NCBI RefSeq assembly: GCF_029906345.1
Contig: NZ_JARYGY010000001.1
Coordinates: 34,751 to 98,750 of the forward strand
Source: Aquimarina mycalae
Lineage (GTDB): Bacteria > Bacteroidota > Bacteroidia > Flavobacteriales > Flavobacteriaceae
Direction of reading: 5' to 3'
Length of the DNA stretch: 64,000 bases
In this document: positions 37,096 through 46,017 of the stretch, in pieces
How the letters are laid out: the number at the start of each line of letters is the position of its first letter
Numbering within the stretch: the stretch's first letter is position 1
Notes under the pieces: generated by a model
The model's database searches: none
Told to the model about the DNA's origin: nothing
The model's input: only the letters and a program-made list of their open reading frames with translations
Translations under genes and position numbers: made by a program

Positions 37096-37152
37096 GTAAT
37101 TTTATCAAAATATAATTGTTATCCCCAAAAAAAGTATGTTTCAATTAAGTTA

Positions 37153-37542
37153 TTAATTTCCAGTTTTTCTTTTTGAAGTTGTTTTCTTTTTTGTCTTATT
37201 TGCTTCAATAGCAGCTTGTATTCTAGCTTCTCTCTGTCTTACCGCTACTTCTTTAGGAATGTTTGCTTTTCCACTATTTCTTGTCTTCTGTGCTGTTAGT
37301 GCTCTTGCTTCTATTTCGGACTTAGAATGCAATTTTGCTGTTTCACTTGTATTTACACCTGTTACAGCTCTTGTTTTTGCTCTCTTTATAGTTTTAGTCT
37401 TTGATTTTGTTGCAGATTTAGATTTTACCTGATTAGAAATAGGCATTTCACTATTGCTACTATTTAATTGTTGTGCCGTACCAGTATAAGTGGCAAAAGT
37501 AAGAGATAGCACAAAAAACATAATTAATTTAAATGACTTCAT
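37153..37542 (-). CDS. Small basic secreted protein, unknown
   Basis: A 129-residue protein with a signal peptide at 1-23 (cut near GTAQ). The mature part is rich in Lys, Thr, Ser and Arg (KSKSATKSKTKTIKRAKTRA, KTKKKTTSKRKTGN at the end) and has no recognisable domain; a middle segment of about residues 60-120 may be helical. High positive charge suggests contact with LPS, nucleic acid or another envelope polyanion, but this is inference. It is the last of three small envelope-protein genes on this strand. Confidence 0.65.
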   Translation of the reverse strand: MKSFKLIMFFVLSLTFATYTGTAQQLNSSNSEMPISNQVKSKSATKSKTKTIKRAKTRAVTGVNTSETAKLHSKSEIEARALTAQKTRNSGKANIPKEVAVRQREARIQAAIEANKTKKKTTSKRKTGN

Positions 37543-37695
37543 TTAGGGCTTATTTTTAAAAAATCTTAATCAAAAGTACTAATATTATACCTAAATGAAA
37601 AATACTTAACAACACACTCTATAAAAAGCAACAAACATGTTTTTTCTCTTAACAACAAGAAAGATAGCTCATTTCTATGCTTATTTTCTATCTTT

Positions 37696-38412
37696 TTATT
37701 GCTTTTCAGGATAGACTTTATCAAGTTTATCACTTTCTTCTTTCACTTTTTTCTTTCCTTTTTTTAAAGATTCTTCCAATGCTTTTAATTTTTTCTCTGC
37801 CTTAGTTATTTTAGATTCTTTTTCTGCTATTTCTTCAGGCGTTAAAGCATCTTCACCTTCCTTTTCTTTTGTCTTTGCCAAGCGTTCCTTAGCTGCAGCT
37901 ATCTTATTTCTTCCTCTTTCTAATTTTCTTTCATCTTTATTAAGGATATCTTCGCTTTCTTTAACTTTAGATTTCGCATCTGCTGCTCTTGCTTGTCCAT
38001 ATGCTTTCCCTGTTAAACCTTCTTTATTCTTACCATATGCATTGCCTTTTACTTCTTTCTTGACATTCACTTCGGCTTTCTTAGCTTCTTTTTCAGCCTT
38101 TTTCGCTTCTTTTTCAGCCATCTTTTCCGCTTTTTTGGCTTCACCTCTTAACTTATCACCTTCCTCTTTTAGATCATCCCTAGTTTCTTCTCCTTTACCT
38201 TTTGTTTCTTTTATTTCATCTTTTGCTTTTTTCTTTTCTTTGTTTAATTTATCATTTGATTTTTCTTTGGCACCTTTATGCTTTTCCTGTCCCTTATTCT
38301 TTTTTTGAGCTACCTTTTCTTTAGCTTCTTTAGATTTTCCTTGAGCTATCGTTACATGGTTTCCAAATGTAAAAACCATCATTACTATCATTACGATTCT
38401 AAATAATTTCAT
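37696..38412 (-). CDS. Lys/Glu-rich secreted coiled-coil protein
   Basis: A 238-residue protein with a signal peptide at 1-23 (cut after TIAQ). Nearly the entire mature chain is charged and helical, with alternating Lys and Glu and runs such as EAKKAEKEAKKAEVNVKKE at about 105-123. One short non-coiled segment (NAYGKNKEGLTGKAYGQARA, about 127-146) separates two predicted coiled coils. It ends DKVYPEKQ. Low-complexity composition makes homology inference unreliable. Possibly an envelope spacer or stress protein. Confidence 0.7.
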   Translation of the reverse strand: MKLFRIVMIVMMVFTFGNHVTIAQGKSKEAKEKVAQKKNKGQEKHKGAKEKSNDKLNKEKKKAKDEIKETKGKGEETRDDLKEEGDKLRGEAKKAEKMAEKEAKKAEKEAKKAEVNVKKEVKGNAYGKNKEGLTGKAYGQARAADAKSKVKESEDILNKDERKLERGRNKIAAAKERLAKTKEKEGEDALTPEEIAEKESKITKAEKKLKALEESLKKGKKKVKEESDKLDKVYPEKQ

Positions 38413-38475
38413 TTTATTATTTTTAAGTTAATAACTGTGGTTGGTATGAAAAAAGTTTATTAGCAATTACTTAAA

Positions 38476-38679
38476 TCAAATACTATCTAAATCTTTAAGA
38501 GAATCCTCAAGTTCCGCTGCCTTTGCTTCTACTTCTTTAGTAACTTTATCTAATTCTTTTTCTACTGCTTCAATTTTCTCAACTGCAGCATTGGTTTCTT
38601 CCGCTTCTTTCTTTTTATCTGTACAAGAAATAATTGTTATTGTACACAGAAACACAAAAAATTTAATCGTTGTTTTCAT
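38476..38679 (-). CDS. Small acidic lipoprotein with coiled coil
   Basis: A 67-residue lipoprotein: signal with lipobox TIISC (Cys19), then an acidic helical tail with heptad pattern (VEKIEAVEKELDKVTKEVEA) ending LKDLDSI. In shape it resembles the small Lpp-type lipoproteins, but sequence similarity is not implied. It lies 63 bp upstream of the Lys/Glu-rich protein and may be co-transcribed. Confidence 0.7.
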   Translation of the reverse strand: MKTTIKFFVFLCTITIISCTDKKKEAEETNAAVEKIEAVEKELDKVTKEVEAKAAELEDSLKDLDSI

Positions 38680-38750
38680 AATTCTATTTGGTTAGGTAAA
38701 TATTAATTTTAAAAATACACTTTTTCTTTTATATAAGAAAGATTTCTTGT

Positions 38751-38780
38751 TTGTCAACTTTACCCAAAGTAGTATCTTTA
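38751..38780 (+). promoter_or_regulatory. Promoter of pheT
   Basis: TTG at 38751-38753, 19-base spacer, TATCTTTA at 38773-38780 (one mismatch to TAnnTTTG). Start codon 25 bases further. Confidence 0.55.
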
Positions 38781-38805
38781 CCGACTAATTTCAGAATCAT
38801 CATTA

Positions 38806-41232
38806 ATGAAAATTTCATATAACTGGTTAAAGCAATTTATAAAGCTTGATTGGGATGCAGAAAAAGCAGGAGAATTACTTACAGACTTAGGGTTAGAAGT
38901 AGAAGGAGTTGAGACCTACCAAAGTGTAAAAGGAGGTCTGGAAGGTGTAATTGTAGGACAGGTAATTAGTTGTTCGCAACATACCAATGCAGACAAATTA
39001 AAAGTGACCAAAGTAGATTTGGGTTCTGGAGAACCTGTGCAAATTGTATGCGGTGCACCTAATGTTGCAGAAGGTCAAAAAGTTCCTGTGGCTACTATTG
39101 GAACTAAGTTGTACGATCAGGATGATAAAGAATGGACTATAAAAAAAGGAAAAATCCGTGGAGAAGAAAGTCACGGAATGATTTGTGCTGAAGATGAATT
39201 AGGACTGGGAAAAAGTCATGATGGTATTATGATCCTGGATAAAGATATTCCTGTAGGAACTCCAGCTGCAGATATTTTTGATATAGAAAATGATCATGTA
39301 TTCGAAATTGGATTAACTCCTAATCGTGCAGATGCAATGAGTCATTGGGGTACTGCTCGCGATCTAAAAGCTGGTTTACAGCAAAAAGATTTACAGATGG
39401 AATTGATTACACCATCTGTAAGTAATTTTAAGGTGGATAATCGATTACATAAATTTGATATTGATGTTAAAAACCCTGAATTAGCACCAAGATATTGCGG
39501 TGTTACAATTTCTGGGTTAAAAGTTGCTGAATCTCCTGCCTGGTTACAACATAGGCTTAAAGCAATCGGGATTACTCCAAAAAACAATGTTGTAGATATT
39601 ACGAATTATGTATTACACGAATTAGGACAACCTTTACATGCTTTTGATGCACAATATATTGAAGGAAACAAAATCGAAGTAAAAACCTTAAAAACTGGTA
39701 CTAAATTTACGACACTTGATGAGGTAGAAAGAGAATTACATGAAGAAGATTTGATGATCTGTGATGCTGTAAAACCACTATGTATTGCTGGGGTTTTTGG
39801 AGGTATTAACTCTGGTGTTACAGAAAAAACTACCTCGATTTTCTTAGAAAGTGCTTATTTTAATCCTGTAAGCATTCGTAAAACTGCAAAACGACATGGA
39901 CTTAATACAGATGCTTCTTTTAGATTTGAGAGAGGTATTGATCCTAATATTGCTGAGTATGCACTAAAAAGAGCTGCTCTTCTTATACAAGAACTTGCTG
40001 GTGGAGATATCACTAGTGAAATCGTGGATCTTTATCCTAAAAAAACAGAAGATTTTCAAGTGTTTTTGTCGTTTGAAAATGCAACAAAATTAATTGGTGA
40101 AGAACTTCCTCAAGAAACTATCAAAGACATCTTAAGTTCATTAGAAATTAAAGTCAATAATATTACTGAAAGTGGTCTAGGGCTTACGATTCCAGCATAT
40201 CGTAATGATGTGCAAAGAGAAGCTGATGTTATCGAAGAAATTTTACGTGTGTATGGATATAACAATATTCAGTTTACACAAAAACTAAATGCATCTATTT
40301 CTAATATTGATAAGTTTTCTGATCATAATGTCCAGAATACAATTTCCAATCAGTTAGTCGGTCAGGGATTCAACGAGATGTTAGCAAATTCGTTAACCGC
40401 TCCAGAGTATGTTTCATTGTCTGAACAATTGCATTCAGAAAACAATGTAGAGATGTTAAATCCTCTAAGTAATGATTTAGCTGTATTACGACAATCGTTG
40501 TTGTTTTCTGGATTAGAGGCTGTTTCGTATAATATCAACAGAAAACGTCCTGATCTTAAATTTTTCGAATTTGGAAAAACATATCATAACTACGAAAGCG
40601 GAAGAATAGAAAACAAACATCTAAGTTTGATTATTACTGGAAGTAAGACCCGAGAAAGCTGGAAAGTGAATCAAGAAAACAGTGATTTCTTCTATTTAAA
40701 AGGTATTATCGAAGCTATATTAGACCGCTTAGGAGTTAAAGTTTCTAAAACTTCACCTATAAAAAATGATCTTTTTTCTGAAGGTGTTTCATATAGTTTA
40801 GGTAAATCTAAATTAGTAGAGTTTGGTCTGGTCAAAAAACCTGTTTTAAAACATTTCTCTATTTCACAAGAAGTGCTATATGCTGATTTTAATTGGGATA
40901 CAATCTTAGAATTTGCAAAACGTAACAAGATTAAATTTACTGATATTCCAAAATTCCCAGAAGTTCGCCGTGATTTTGCTTTATTATTAGATCATACTGT
41001 TTCTTTTGAAGAAATTCATACTATAGCAAAACAAACCGAAAAACAACTTCTAAAAAACATCAATTTATTTGATGTGTATGAAGGAAAGAATTTACCAGAA
41101 GGTAAAAAATCATATGCTGTAAGCTTTACGCTGCAAGATGATCATAAAACCCTTACAGATAAGCAAATTGATAAGATCATGAAAAAACTTCAGTACAATT
41201 TTGAAAATAAATTAGGGGCTGAATTGAGATAA
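38806..41232 (+). CDS. pheT: Phenylalanyl-tRNA synthetase beta subunit
   Basis: The beta chain of the (alpha-beta)2 enzyme that charges tRNA-Phe. The 808-residue protein holds, in order, an EMAP/tRNA-binding domain at about 42-155 (GVIVGQVISCSQHTNADKL), the B3/B4 editing domain at about 210-375 (VVDITNYVLHELGQPLHAFD), B5 at about 400-480, the core at about 490-690, and a C-terminal ferredoxin-fold anticodon-binding domain at about 715-808 (FPEVRRDFALLLDH). pheS is not adjacent, which is common in this phylum. Confidence 0.97.
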   Translation: MKISYNWLKQFIKLDWDAEKAGELLTDLGLEVEGVETYQSVKGGLEGVIVGQVISCSQHTNADKLKVTKVDLGSGEPVQIVCGAPNVAEGQKVPVATIGTKLYDQDDKEWTIKKGKIRGEESHGMICAEDELGLGKSHDGIMILDKDIPVGTPAADIFDIENDHVFEIGLTPNRADAMSHWGTARDLKAGLQQKDLQMELITPSVSNFKVDNRLHKFDIDVKNPELAPRYCGVTISGLKVAESPAWLQHRLKAIGITPKNNVVDITNYVLHELGQPLHAFDAQYIEGNKIEVKTLKTGTKFTTLDEVERELHEEDLMICDAVKPLCIAGVFGGINSGVTEKTTSIFLESAYFNPVSIRKTAKRHGLNTDASFRFERGIDPNIAEYALKRAALLIQELAGGDITSEIVDLYPKKTEDFQVFLSFENATKLIGEELPQETIKDILSSLEIKVNNITESGLGLTIPAYRNDVQREADVIEEILRVYGYNNIQFTQKLNASISNIDKFSDHNVQNTISNQLVGQGFNEMLANSLTAPEYVSLSEQLHSENNVEMLNPLSNDLAVLRQSLLFSGLEAVSYNINRKRPDLKFFEFGKTYHNYESGRIENKHLSLIITGSKTRESWKVNQENSDFFYLKGIIEAILDRLGVKVSKTSPIKNDLFSEGVSYSLGKSKLVEFGLVKKPVLKHFSISQEVLYADFNWDTILEFAKRNKIKFTDIPKFPEVRRDFALLLDHTVSFEEIHTIAKQTEKQLLKNINLFDVYEGKNLPEGKKSYAVSFTLQDDHKTLTDKQIDKIMKKLQYNFENKLGAELR

Positions 41233-41258
41233 CAGAAGATAATCACATACATATTATA

Positions 41259-41295
41259 AAAATGTCTTTGGAGTGTTTCAAAGGCATTTTTTTAT
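41259..41295 (+). terminator. Terminator of pheT
   Basis: AATGTCTTTG pairs with CAAAGGCATT (one G-U), 9-base loop, followed by TTTTTT. Confidence 0.8.
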
Positions 41296-41365
41296 TCTAT
41301 AAAAACATAAAAACCTTGTAATCAAGGATGTAAATTCTTAATTTAGTGAAGCTAAAGAAAGAAAA

Positions 41366-42085
41366 ATGTTATTCCCAAAAACTAATATTGAAAAAAAACT
41401 AATTACTCAAAAGCGTAAAGAATTTGATATTACCAGCTGGGAACAACAAGTTCAATCCATTTTTGAAAAAACTGAAGAAAAGAATGATCAAATTATAGAA
41501 ACCTTGGAGAAAGGCAACACCTCTGAACCCAATGATTTCATTTTTGATTTATTAGATTATTCTAAAATTCATCATATTGATCAGATTAAGAAGATATGTA
41601 TCGATTATCGTTTACGTTTTCTAGACACCAAATACTTTAAAGGAAAATTTCCAAAGGAAGCAATTAGAGCAATAACAGAGATAGAAAATACACACGGCAT
41701 AACATTAACTGGATTTAAGATTATTGCCCCTTCTAAATTATTTAAGCTAGCCAATGCAGATGATCCCCTACTTTTTGTCCCGATGGGAAATAACTATTAC
41801 TATTTAGTTCATACTTGGGGAAAAGATCTACATCCTTTTCGTAAAACAATAATGTGGTTTTTCAAAAGTTTTGAAAACTTATTAATCCTTACTTTTTTAG
41901 TAAGTCTTTTAATTACCTTTATGGTCCCAGAAGGATTATTTAGTAAAGAAAGTAATACTTCAGAATTTATAATGATATTTCTTTTTATGTTTAAGTCTGT
42001 GGCAGCTGTAGTTTTATTTTATGGATTTGCATTGGGTAAAAACTTTAATACTGCCATCTGGGATAGTAAATATTTTAATGCATAA
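41366..42085 (+). CDS. Hypothetical membrane protein
   Basis: A 239-residue protein with a cytoplasmic helical N-terminal part of about 165 residues and two membrane helices near 170-190 and 205-225. No catalytic motif. The segment GNNYYYLVHTWGKDLHPFRK precedes the first helix. It heads a run of three closely spaced plus-strand genes (9 bp and 2 bp gaps), so the three are likely one operon; the DUF2007 protein is the only recognised member. Function unknown. Confidence 0.7.
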   Translation: MLFPKTNIEKKLITQKRKEFDITSWEQQVQSIFEKTEEKNDQIIETLEKGNTSEPNDFIFDLLDYSKIHHIDQIKKICIDYRLRFLDTKYFKGKFPKEAIRAITEIENTHGITLTGFKIIAPSKLFKLANADDPLLFVPMGNNYYYLVHTWGKDLHPFRKTIMWFFKSFENLLILTFLVSLLITFMVPEGLFSKESNTSEFIMIFLFMFKSVAAVVLFYGFALGKNFNTAIWDSKYFNA

Positions 42086-42094
42086 TAATAACAT

Positions 42095-42322
42095 ATGTTT
42101 CCTGAAAGCGAATACGAACGAGTATATACGGGTAGTTTAATAAACATTCAATTTTTACAAACATTACTTCAAGATAGTGGTATTAATTCTATAACCAGAG
42201 ATGATATGAAATCTGGAATGGCTGCTGGTTTTGGTGGTGGAATCCCTGATCACATTCAACTTTTTGTTAAAAAAACTGATATGGAAGAAGCGCTTCCAAT
42301 TATAGAAAAAAGTTTATCATAG
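42095..42322 (+). CDS. DUF2007-like protein
   Basis: A 75-residue single-domain protein. YTGSLINIQFLQTLLQDSGI, the glycine-rich GMAAGFGGGIPDHIQLFV and a final EALPIIEKSL fit the DUF2007 / putative signal-transducing fold, a small ferredoxin-like domain. Members have no known activity; some are linked to regulation. Second gene of the three-gene run. Confidence 0.8.
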   Translation: MFPESEYERVYTGSLINIQFLQTLLQDSGINSITRDDMKSGMAAGFGGGIPDHIQLFVKKTDMEEALPIIEKSLS

Positions 42323-42324
42323 GT

Positions 42325-42525
42325 ATGGAAGAAGAAAATAGATCTCCAAGAAAAAATTGGGACTTTATGATTGGTATTGCATTGGTCTTGTTCGGTAGTT
42401 TTAGATTATATCAACGATTACAAGCTGAAACCGAATGGGATTACCGAGCTATACTCACTATCTTATTTATTGGATATGGAGGTTTTTTAATTTACCGACA
42501 CTTTCAAAGTACTGATAACAATTAA
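42325..42525 (+). CDS. Small membrane protein
   Basis: A 66-residue protein with two likely membrane segments (about 13-28 and 43-59), a short charged N-terminus and a short tail. It starts 2 bp after the DUF2007 gene. The stop codon overlaps the stop of the convergent GMC oxidoreductase gene by 4 bp. Function unknown. Confidence 0.6.
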   Translation: MEEENRSPRKNWDFMIGIALVLFGSFRLYQRLQAETEWDYRAILTILFIGYGGFLIYRHFQSTDNN

Positions 42526-44081
42526 TTTTCCTTATTAGGTATTTTGCTCATTGCATGTTCTGTAATTGCCGTTATTGACAATGATGGATTTACTCCTGGA
42601 TTCGCAGAAATCATAGATCCATCACAGATATACATATTGTTATACCCAAAAACCTTATTACTCTGATCTATGACCCCTTCTGCAATATTAGCTCCCATTA
42701 CAGCACCTCCTAATATATGAGCAGTAGAAGGAATTCCTGCTAACGGTTCTAATCCAAAAACAGTTTCTTTACCAGCTGTTATTTTTGCATAGCTTTTTGC
42801 TAAATTAAGAGATTGAGGTATAAATGCACTTGGTTTTTTACCTTCTGCAACAGTCGTATTCATTAGACCTAAAGCATTTATTTTAAATTTTAAAGTGCTA
42901 TCCAATGTCTGCATAAACAATAGAATTGCCGTATTCTTACTCCAATCTCTTGAAGTGTATAACTTTATATAAGAAATAGGATGTTTGATAAAACTGGTTA
43001 TCATTTTAGTAATTCTCACGATTACATTTTTACCATGAGTTAATGGTAAATGTGACAATCTCCAAAATCCAGAACCCTTGGCATATCTTACTATTTCTAA
43101 ATGACTGTTTTTATCTGTGTTTAAAATAGACCCAATTGCTACTCCTTTAGACATATCTTTAGTGCCATCAAGGTTAGTGACACTAATTAAACTTTCATTA
43201 TTTGTACGAATATCTGATCCAAGTCGGTCAGATAATTTCGGTAAAGACTTTTGTTTTAGCTTTAATAACAATTTTACAGTCCCTAATACGCCTCCTGAGA
43301 AAATGATTCCTTTAGTGTGAATTGATTTTTTAGATTTATAAATTCTAGTTGCGGATTTAAATTTCACCTCATACCCATCTGAAGAAGGCATTACATCAAA
43401 AACCTCATGCTCCGCCAAAATATCTGCGCCTAACTGTTGCGCTAAGTACAAATAATTTTTATCCAATGTATTTTTTGCTCCAACTCTACATCCAGTCATA
43501 CAACCTCCACAGAAATTACAACCTGTTCGTTCTGGACCTTTTCCTTCAAAATACGGATCTGGTACAGTTTTATTAGGTGTTCCAAAAAATACCGCTACAT
43601 CTGTAGCAGAAAAATCATCTTTAATATTCATTGTAGAAGCAAGTTCCTTTAACGCTTTATCCCCATCAAAAAGTTGTGGATTTTTTTGTGCACCCAGCAT
43701 TTTTAATGCAATTTGATAAAACGGAGCAAGTTCTGATTGCCAATCCGCCAAGTTTTTCCAACTACCAGAGGTGAAAAATTCTTTTTTAGGAATCGGTAAT
43801 GTATTCGCATACACAAGAGATCCTCCTCCTACTCCAGTTCCAGAAATTACCACTACGTGTTTAAAGAAGGACATTTTCATGATCCCAAACCATCTAAATA
43901 AAGGAACCCACAACCATTTTTTTAGATTCCAATTAGATTTCGGAAAATCACTAGATGTATACCATTTCCCTTTTTCAATAACCAAAACTTTATACCCTTT
44001 TTCCGAAAGTCGAAGTGCACTAACGGATCCACCAAAACCACTTCCTACAATCACATAGTCGTATTGCTCTTTTAATTTCAT
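42522..44081 (-). CDS. GMC-family FAD oxidoreductase (cholesterol oxidase-like)
   Basis: A flavoenzyme of 519 residues from the start at 44081 (MKLKEQYDYVIVGSG); the longer frame adds 11 residues overlapping the preceding gene and is less likely. Features are the N-terminal dinucleotide fold VIVGSGFGGSVSALRLSE, the GTGVGGGSLVYAN loop, a cysteine-rich segment NFCGGCMTGCRVGAKN, and the C-terminal AHILGGAVMGAN and NPGVNPSLSITAI. It resembles cholesterol oxidase-type members; the substrate alcohol is unknown. Its ATG overlaps the stop of the desaturase fusion (ATGA), so translation is coupled. Confidence 0.9.
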   Translation of the reverse strand: MKLKEQYDYVIVGSGFGGSVSALRLSEKGYKVLVIEKGKWYTSSDFPKSNWNLKKWLWVPLFRWFGIMKMSFFKHVVVISGTGVGGGSLVYANTLPIPKKEFFTSGSWKNLADWQSELAPFYQIALKMLGAQKNPQLFDGDKALKELASTMNIKDDFSATDVAVFFGTPNKTVPDPYFEGKGPERTGCNFCGGCMTGCRVGAKNTLDKNYLYLAQQLGADILAEHEVFDVMPSSDGYEVKFKSATRIYKSKKSIHTKGIIFSGGVLGTVKLLLKLKQKSLPKLSDRLGSDIRTNNESLISVTNLDGTKDMSKGVAIGSILNTDKNSHLEIVRYAKGSGFWRLSHLPLTHGKNVIVRITKMITSFIKHPISYIKLYTSRDWSKNTAILLFMQTLDSTLKFKINALGLMNTTVAEGKKPSAFIPQSLNLAKSYAKITAGKETVFGLEPLAGIPSTAHILGGAVMGANIAEGVIDQSNKVFGYNNMYICDGSMISANPGVNPSLSITAITEHAMSKIPNKEN

Positions 44082-45931
44082 ACAGTTATCGTTATATCGG
44101 TTTTTGGAACACAAGTACAGGTTAAAATATATCCTTGATCTATTTCACGTTCAAGAAGTACAATTTCTTTTTTAGAATTCCAATGCACCTCTCCTTCTAC
44201 AAGTTTTGCTTTACAAGTACCACAATCTCCCATCATACAAGCATAGGGAACTTCTTTGTTAGCTCGGATAGCGGCATTCAGAATAGTTTCTGAAGCATCC
44301 CCTTTAAATACCATATTTGAATTATTTATCAAGGTATTAATTTGATATTCATTTCCTGAGAGTTGCTTTGGTTTCTTTGAAAATTCCTCCGTTCTAATAA
44401 AACTATCCTTAACACCTATTTTGTCTAATACTACTTTTGAAGCTTCCATCATAGGAGTAGGTCCGCAGATATAACAATATGTGTTTATACTAGTATCCAT
44501 TAAATAAGCATACTGTCGATCAGAATCAAGCAACTCAAAACTTAGCATATAATTGAACTGCTCAGGATACACCTTAGTTAATTCATTTAACTCATCCGAA
44601 AAAATAACATCCATAGAGCTTCTACATCCATACAATAAAGTAACTCTTTCTTTAGAAGTTCTTAAAATAAATTTAACCATGGAAATTATTGGTGTAATGC
44701 CACTTCCGCCAGCAATAAAAAGAAATGATCTATCGATACTTTCTGGTAACACAAATTTACCAAAAGGTCCAGAAACTCTTAATTTATAATTTTCTTTTAC
44801 CTTTTCTACAAGATGACTGGACAACTTTCCTCCTGGAACACTTTTTACTCCAACGGCCAATTTTCCTGTACCAGGATCTTCACTAATAGAATAGCATCTG
44901 CTTACTAGACAATCTTGTACATAATCAGAAATAACTACATATTGCCCTGATTTAAATTGAAAATGATTTCCTTCAAGATTCTTAAATACAATACGAACTG
45001 TATCTTCAGTTTCCTGAAATACATTTTCTACTTCCAGCACATAACTCCAGGTTTTTCCTAATTTAATATCGTTATATGTGTTTTGTTTATCTAAAATTTT
45101 AAGGTCCTGACTTCTAAAACCTTCAATAACCGATTGTTTTTCTAAAAGCTCTGTTTCTATATCCAAAAAACAACTTCTGTATTTATAAAAAGGTACTCTT
45201 GGATACAAATGATGAATCAAATGATAACTCTGATATAATGATAAAAATTCAAGTCCAGGAATAGTGACCACTCGAGTATTATGATATTTACTCAAGTTGT
45301 TATGTGGATAGTGTGGCAGCCAATCAAAAGAAAACGCGAGCACTGGTGCTGCAATAAGTGCAGACAATATAAAAACGAAAAATAAAGCCTTCCCGTTTCC
45401 TGATAAAATCAAAATACTTAAGGTTCCTGTAAGTATGATCAAAAACAATATAGATTGTTTTCTGATAATTCTCATAGCTGGATTAGTTTTACTTTGAACT
45501 CCTAATGATAGTATAAAATAATGGCCAATCAAGGTTACACATCGTAAAAATATTGAAAAAGGATTATTGCCATTAACGTAGTGATCTGGATCTTTAATAG
45601 GATCATTTGTATGCGCGTGATGTCTAAGATGAATGACCACAAATGCTGAAAATGGAAACAACAAAAAAAAGCTCGACAACCATCCAAGTATTTTTTCAAG
45701 TCCTTTATATGATTTCACACCTCCCGAAATATTATTATGACTTGCCTCATGTGCAATCGTAAACATACCATATGCTAATACAGCACCTATTAAAGACGTT
45801 AATCCTGCCGAGAGTCCTTTTGTGTAAAATTTCCATAGTACTGCATATCCAATACATAAAAGTATAAAGAGTGAAATAGTAGGCCAAGCTACTTTTCCTG
45901 AATATTTTTGCCAAACTGCTTGATTTTTCAC
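44078..45931 (-). CDS. Fatty-acid-desaturase / ferredoxin reductase / 2Fe-2S ferredoxin fusion
   Basis: A 617-residue membrane enzyme carrying its own electron supply. Residues 1-260 are a di-iron desaturase-like domain with histidine boxes H61EASH, H101LRHH and H237LIHH and several membrane helices. Residues about 295-510 are an FNR-type reductase with FAD motif RCYSIS (345-350) and NAD(P) motif GGSGITP (408-414). Residues about 530-617 form a plant-type 2Fe-2S ferredoxin with Cys565, Cys570, Cys573 and Cys605. Start is GTG at 45931, directly after an in-frame stop. Substrate unknown (fatty acyl, sterol-like or carotenoid). Coupled with a GMC oxidoreductase and controlled by the divergent TetR. 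Confidence 0.93.
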   Translation of the reverse strand: MKNQAVWQKYSGKVAWPTISLFILLCIGYAVLWKFYTKGLSAGLTSLIGAVLAYGMFTIAHEASHNNISGGVKSYKGLEKILGWLSSFFLLFPFSAFVVIHLRHHAHTNDPIKDPDHYVNGNNPFSIFLRCVTLIGHYFILSLGVQSKTNPAMRIIRKQSILFLIILTGTLSILILSGNGKALFFVFILSALIAAPVLAFSFDWLPHYPHNNLSKYHNTRVVTIPGLEFLSLYQSYHLIHHLYPRVPFYKYRSCFLDIETELLEKQSVIEGFRSQDLKILDKQNTYNDIKLGKTWSYVLEVENVFQETEDTVRIVFKNLEGNHFQFKSGQYVVISDYVQDCLVSRCYSISEDPGTGKLAVGVKSVPGGKLSSHLVEKVKENYKLRVSGPFGKFVLPESIDRSFLFIAGGSGITPIISMVKFILRTSKERVTLLYGCRSSMDVIFSDELNELTKVYPEQFNYMLSFELLDSDRQYAYLMDTSINTYCYICGPTPMMEASKVVLDKIGVKDSFIRTEEFSKKPKQLSGNEYQINTLINNSNMVFKGDASETILNAAIRANKEVPYACMMGDCGTCKAKLVEGEVHWNSKKEIVLLEREIDQGYILTCTCVPKTDITITV

Positions 45932-45969
45932 GCGTCAAATGGTTATGTTTGAAAAAAGATATTTTTATT

Positions 45970-45999
45970 ATCGAACTATTAAATCAAATATAGTTCGAT
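45970..45999. promoter_or_regulatory. TetR operator between the divergent regulator and desaturase genes
   Basis: ATCGAACTAT (45970-45979) and ATAGTTCGAT (45990-45999) are a perfect 10-bp inverted repeat around a 10-base spacer. The desaturase -7 box sits in the spacer and right arm, so a bound repressor would block that promoter. Confidence 0.8.
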
Positions 46000-46015
46000 T
46001 TTTACAAATTACCAA
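45985..46015 (-). promoter_or_regulatory. Promoter of the desaturase-GMC operon
   Basis: On minus: TTG at 46015-46013, a 20-base spacer, TATATTTG at 45992-45985, a full match to the Bacteroidota consensus. It overlaps the inverted-repeat operator. Confidence 0.65.
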
Positions 46016-46017
46016 GT

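Noticed and set aside
38042..38308. 88-residue Ser/Phe-rich ORF
   Set aside because: Mirror of the Lys/Glu-rich coiled-coil gene on the other strand; composition explained by AAG/GAA codons.
45747..45938. 63-residue minus ORF over the desaturase start
   Set aside because: Frame shadow of the desaturase coding region with no supporting motif.
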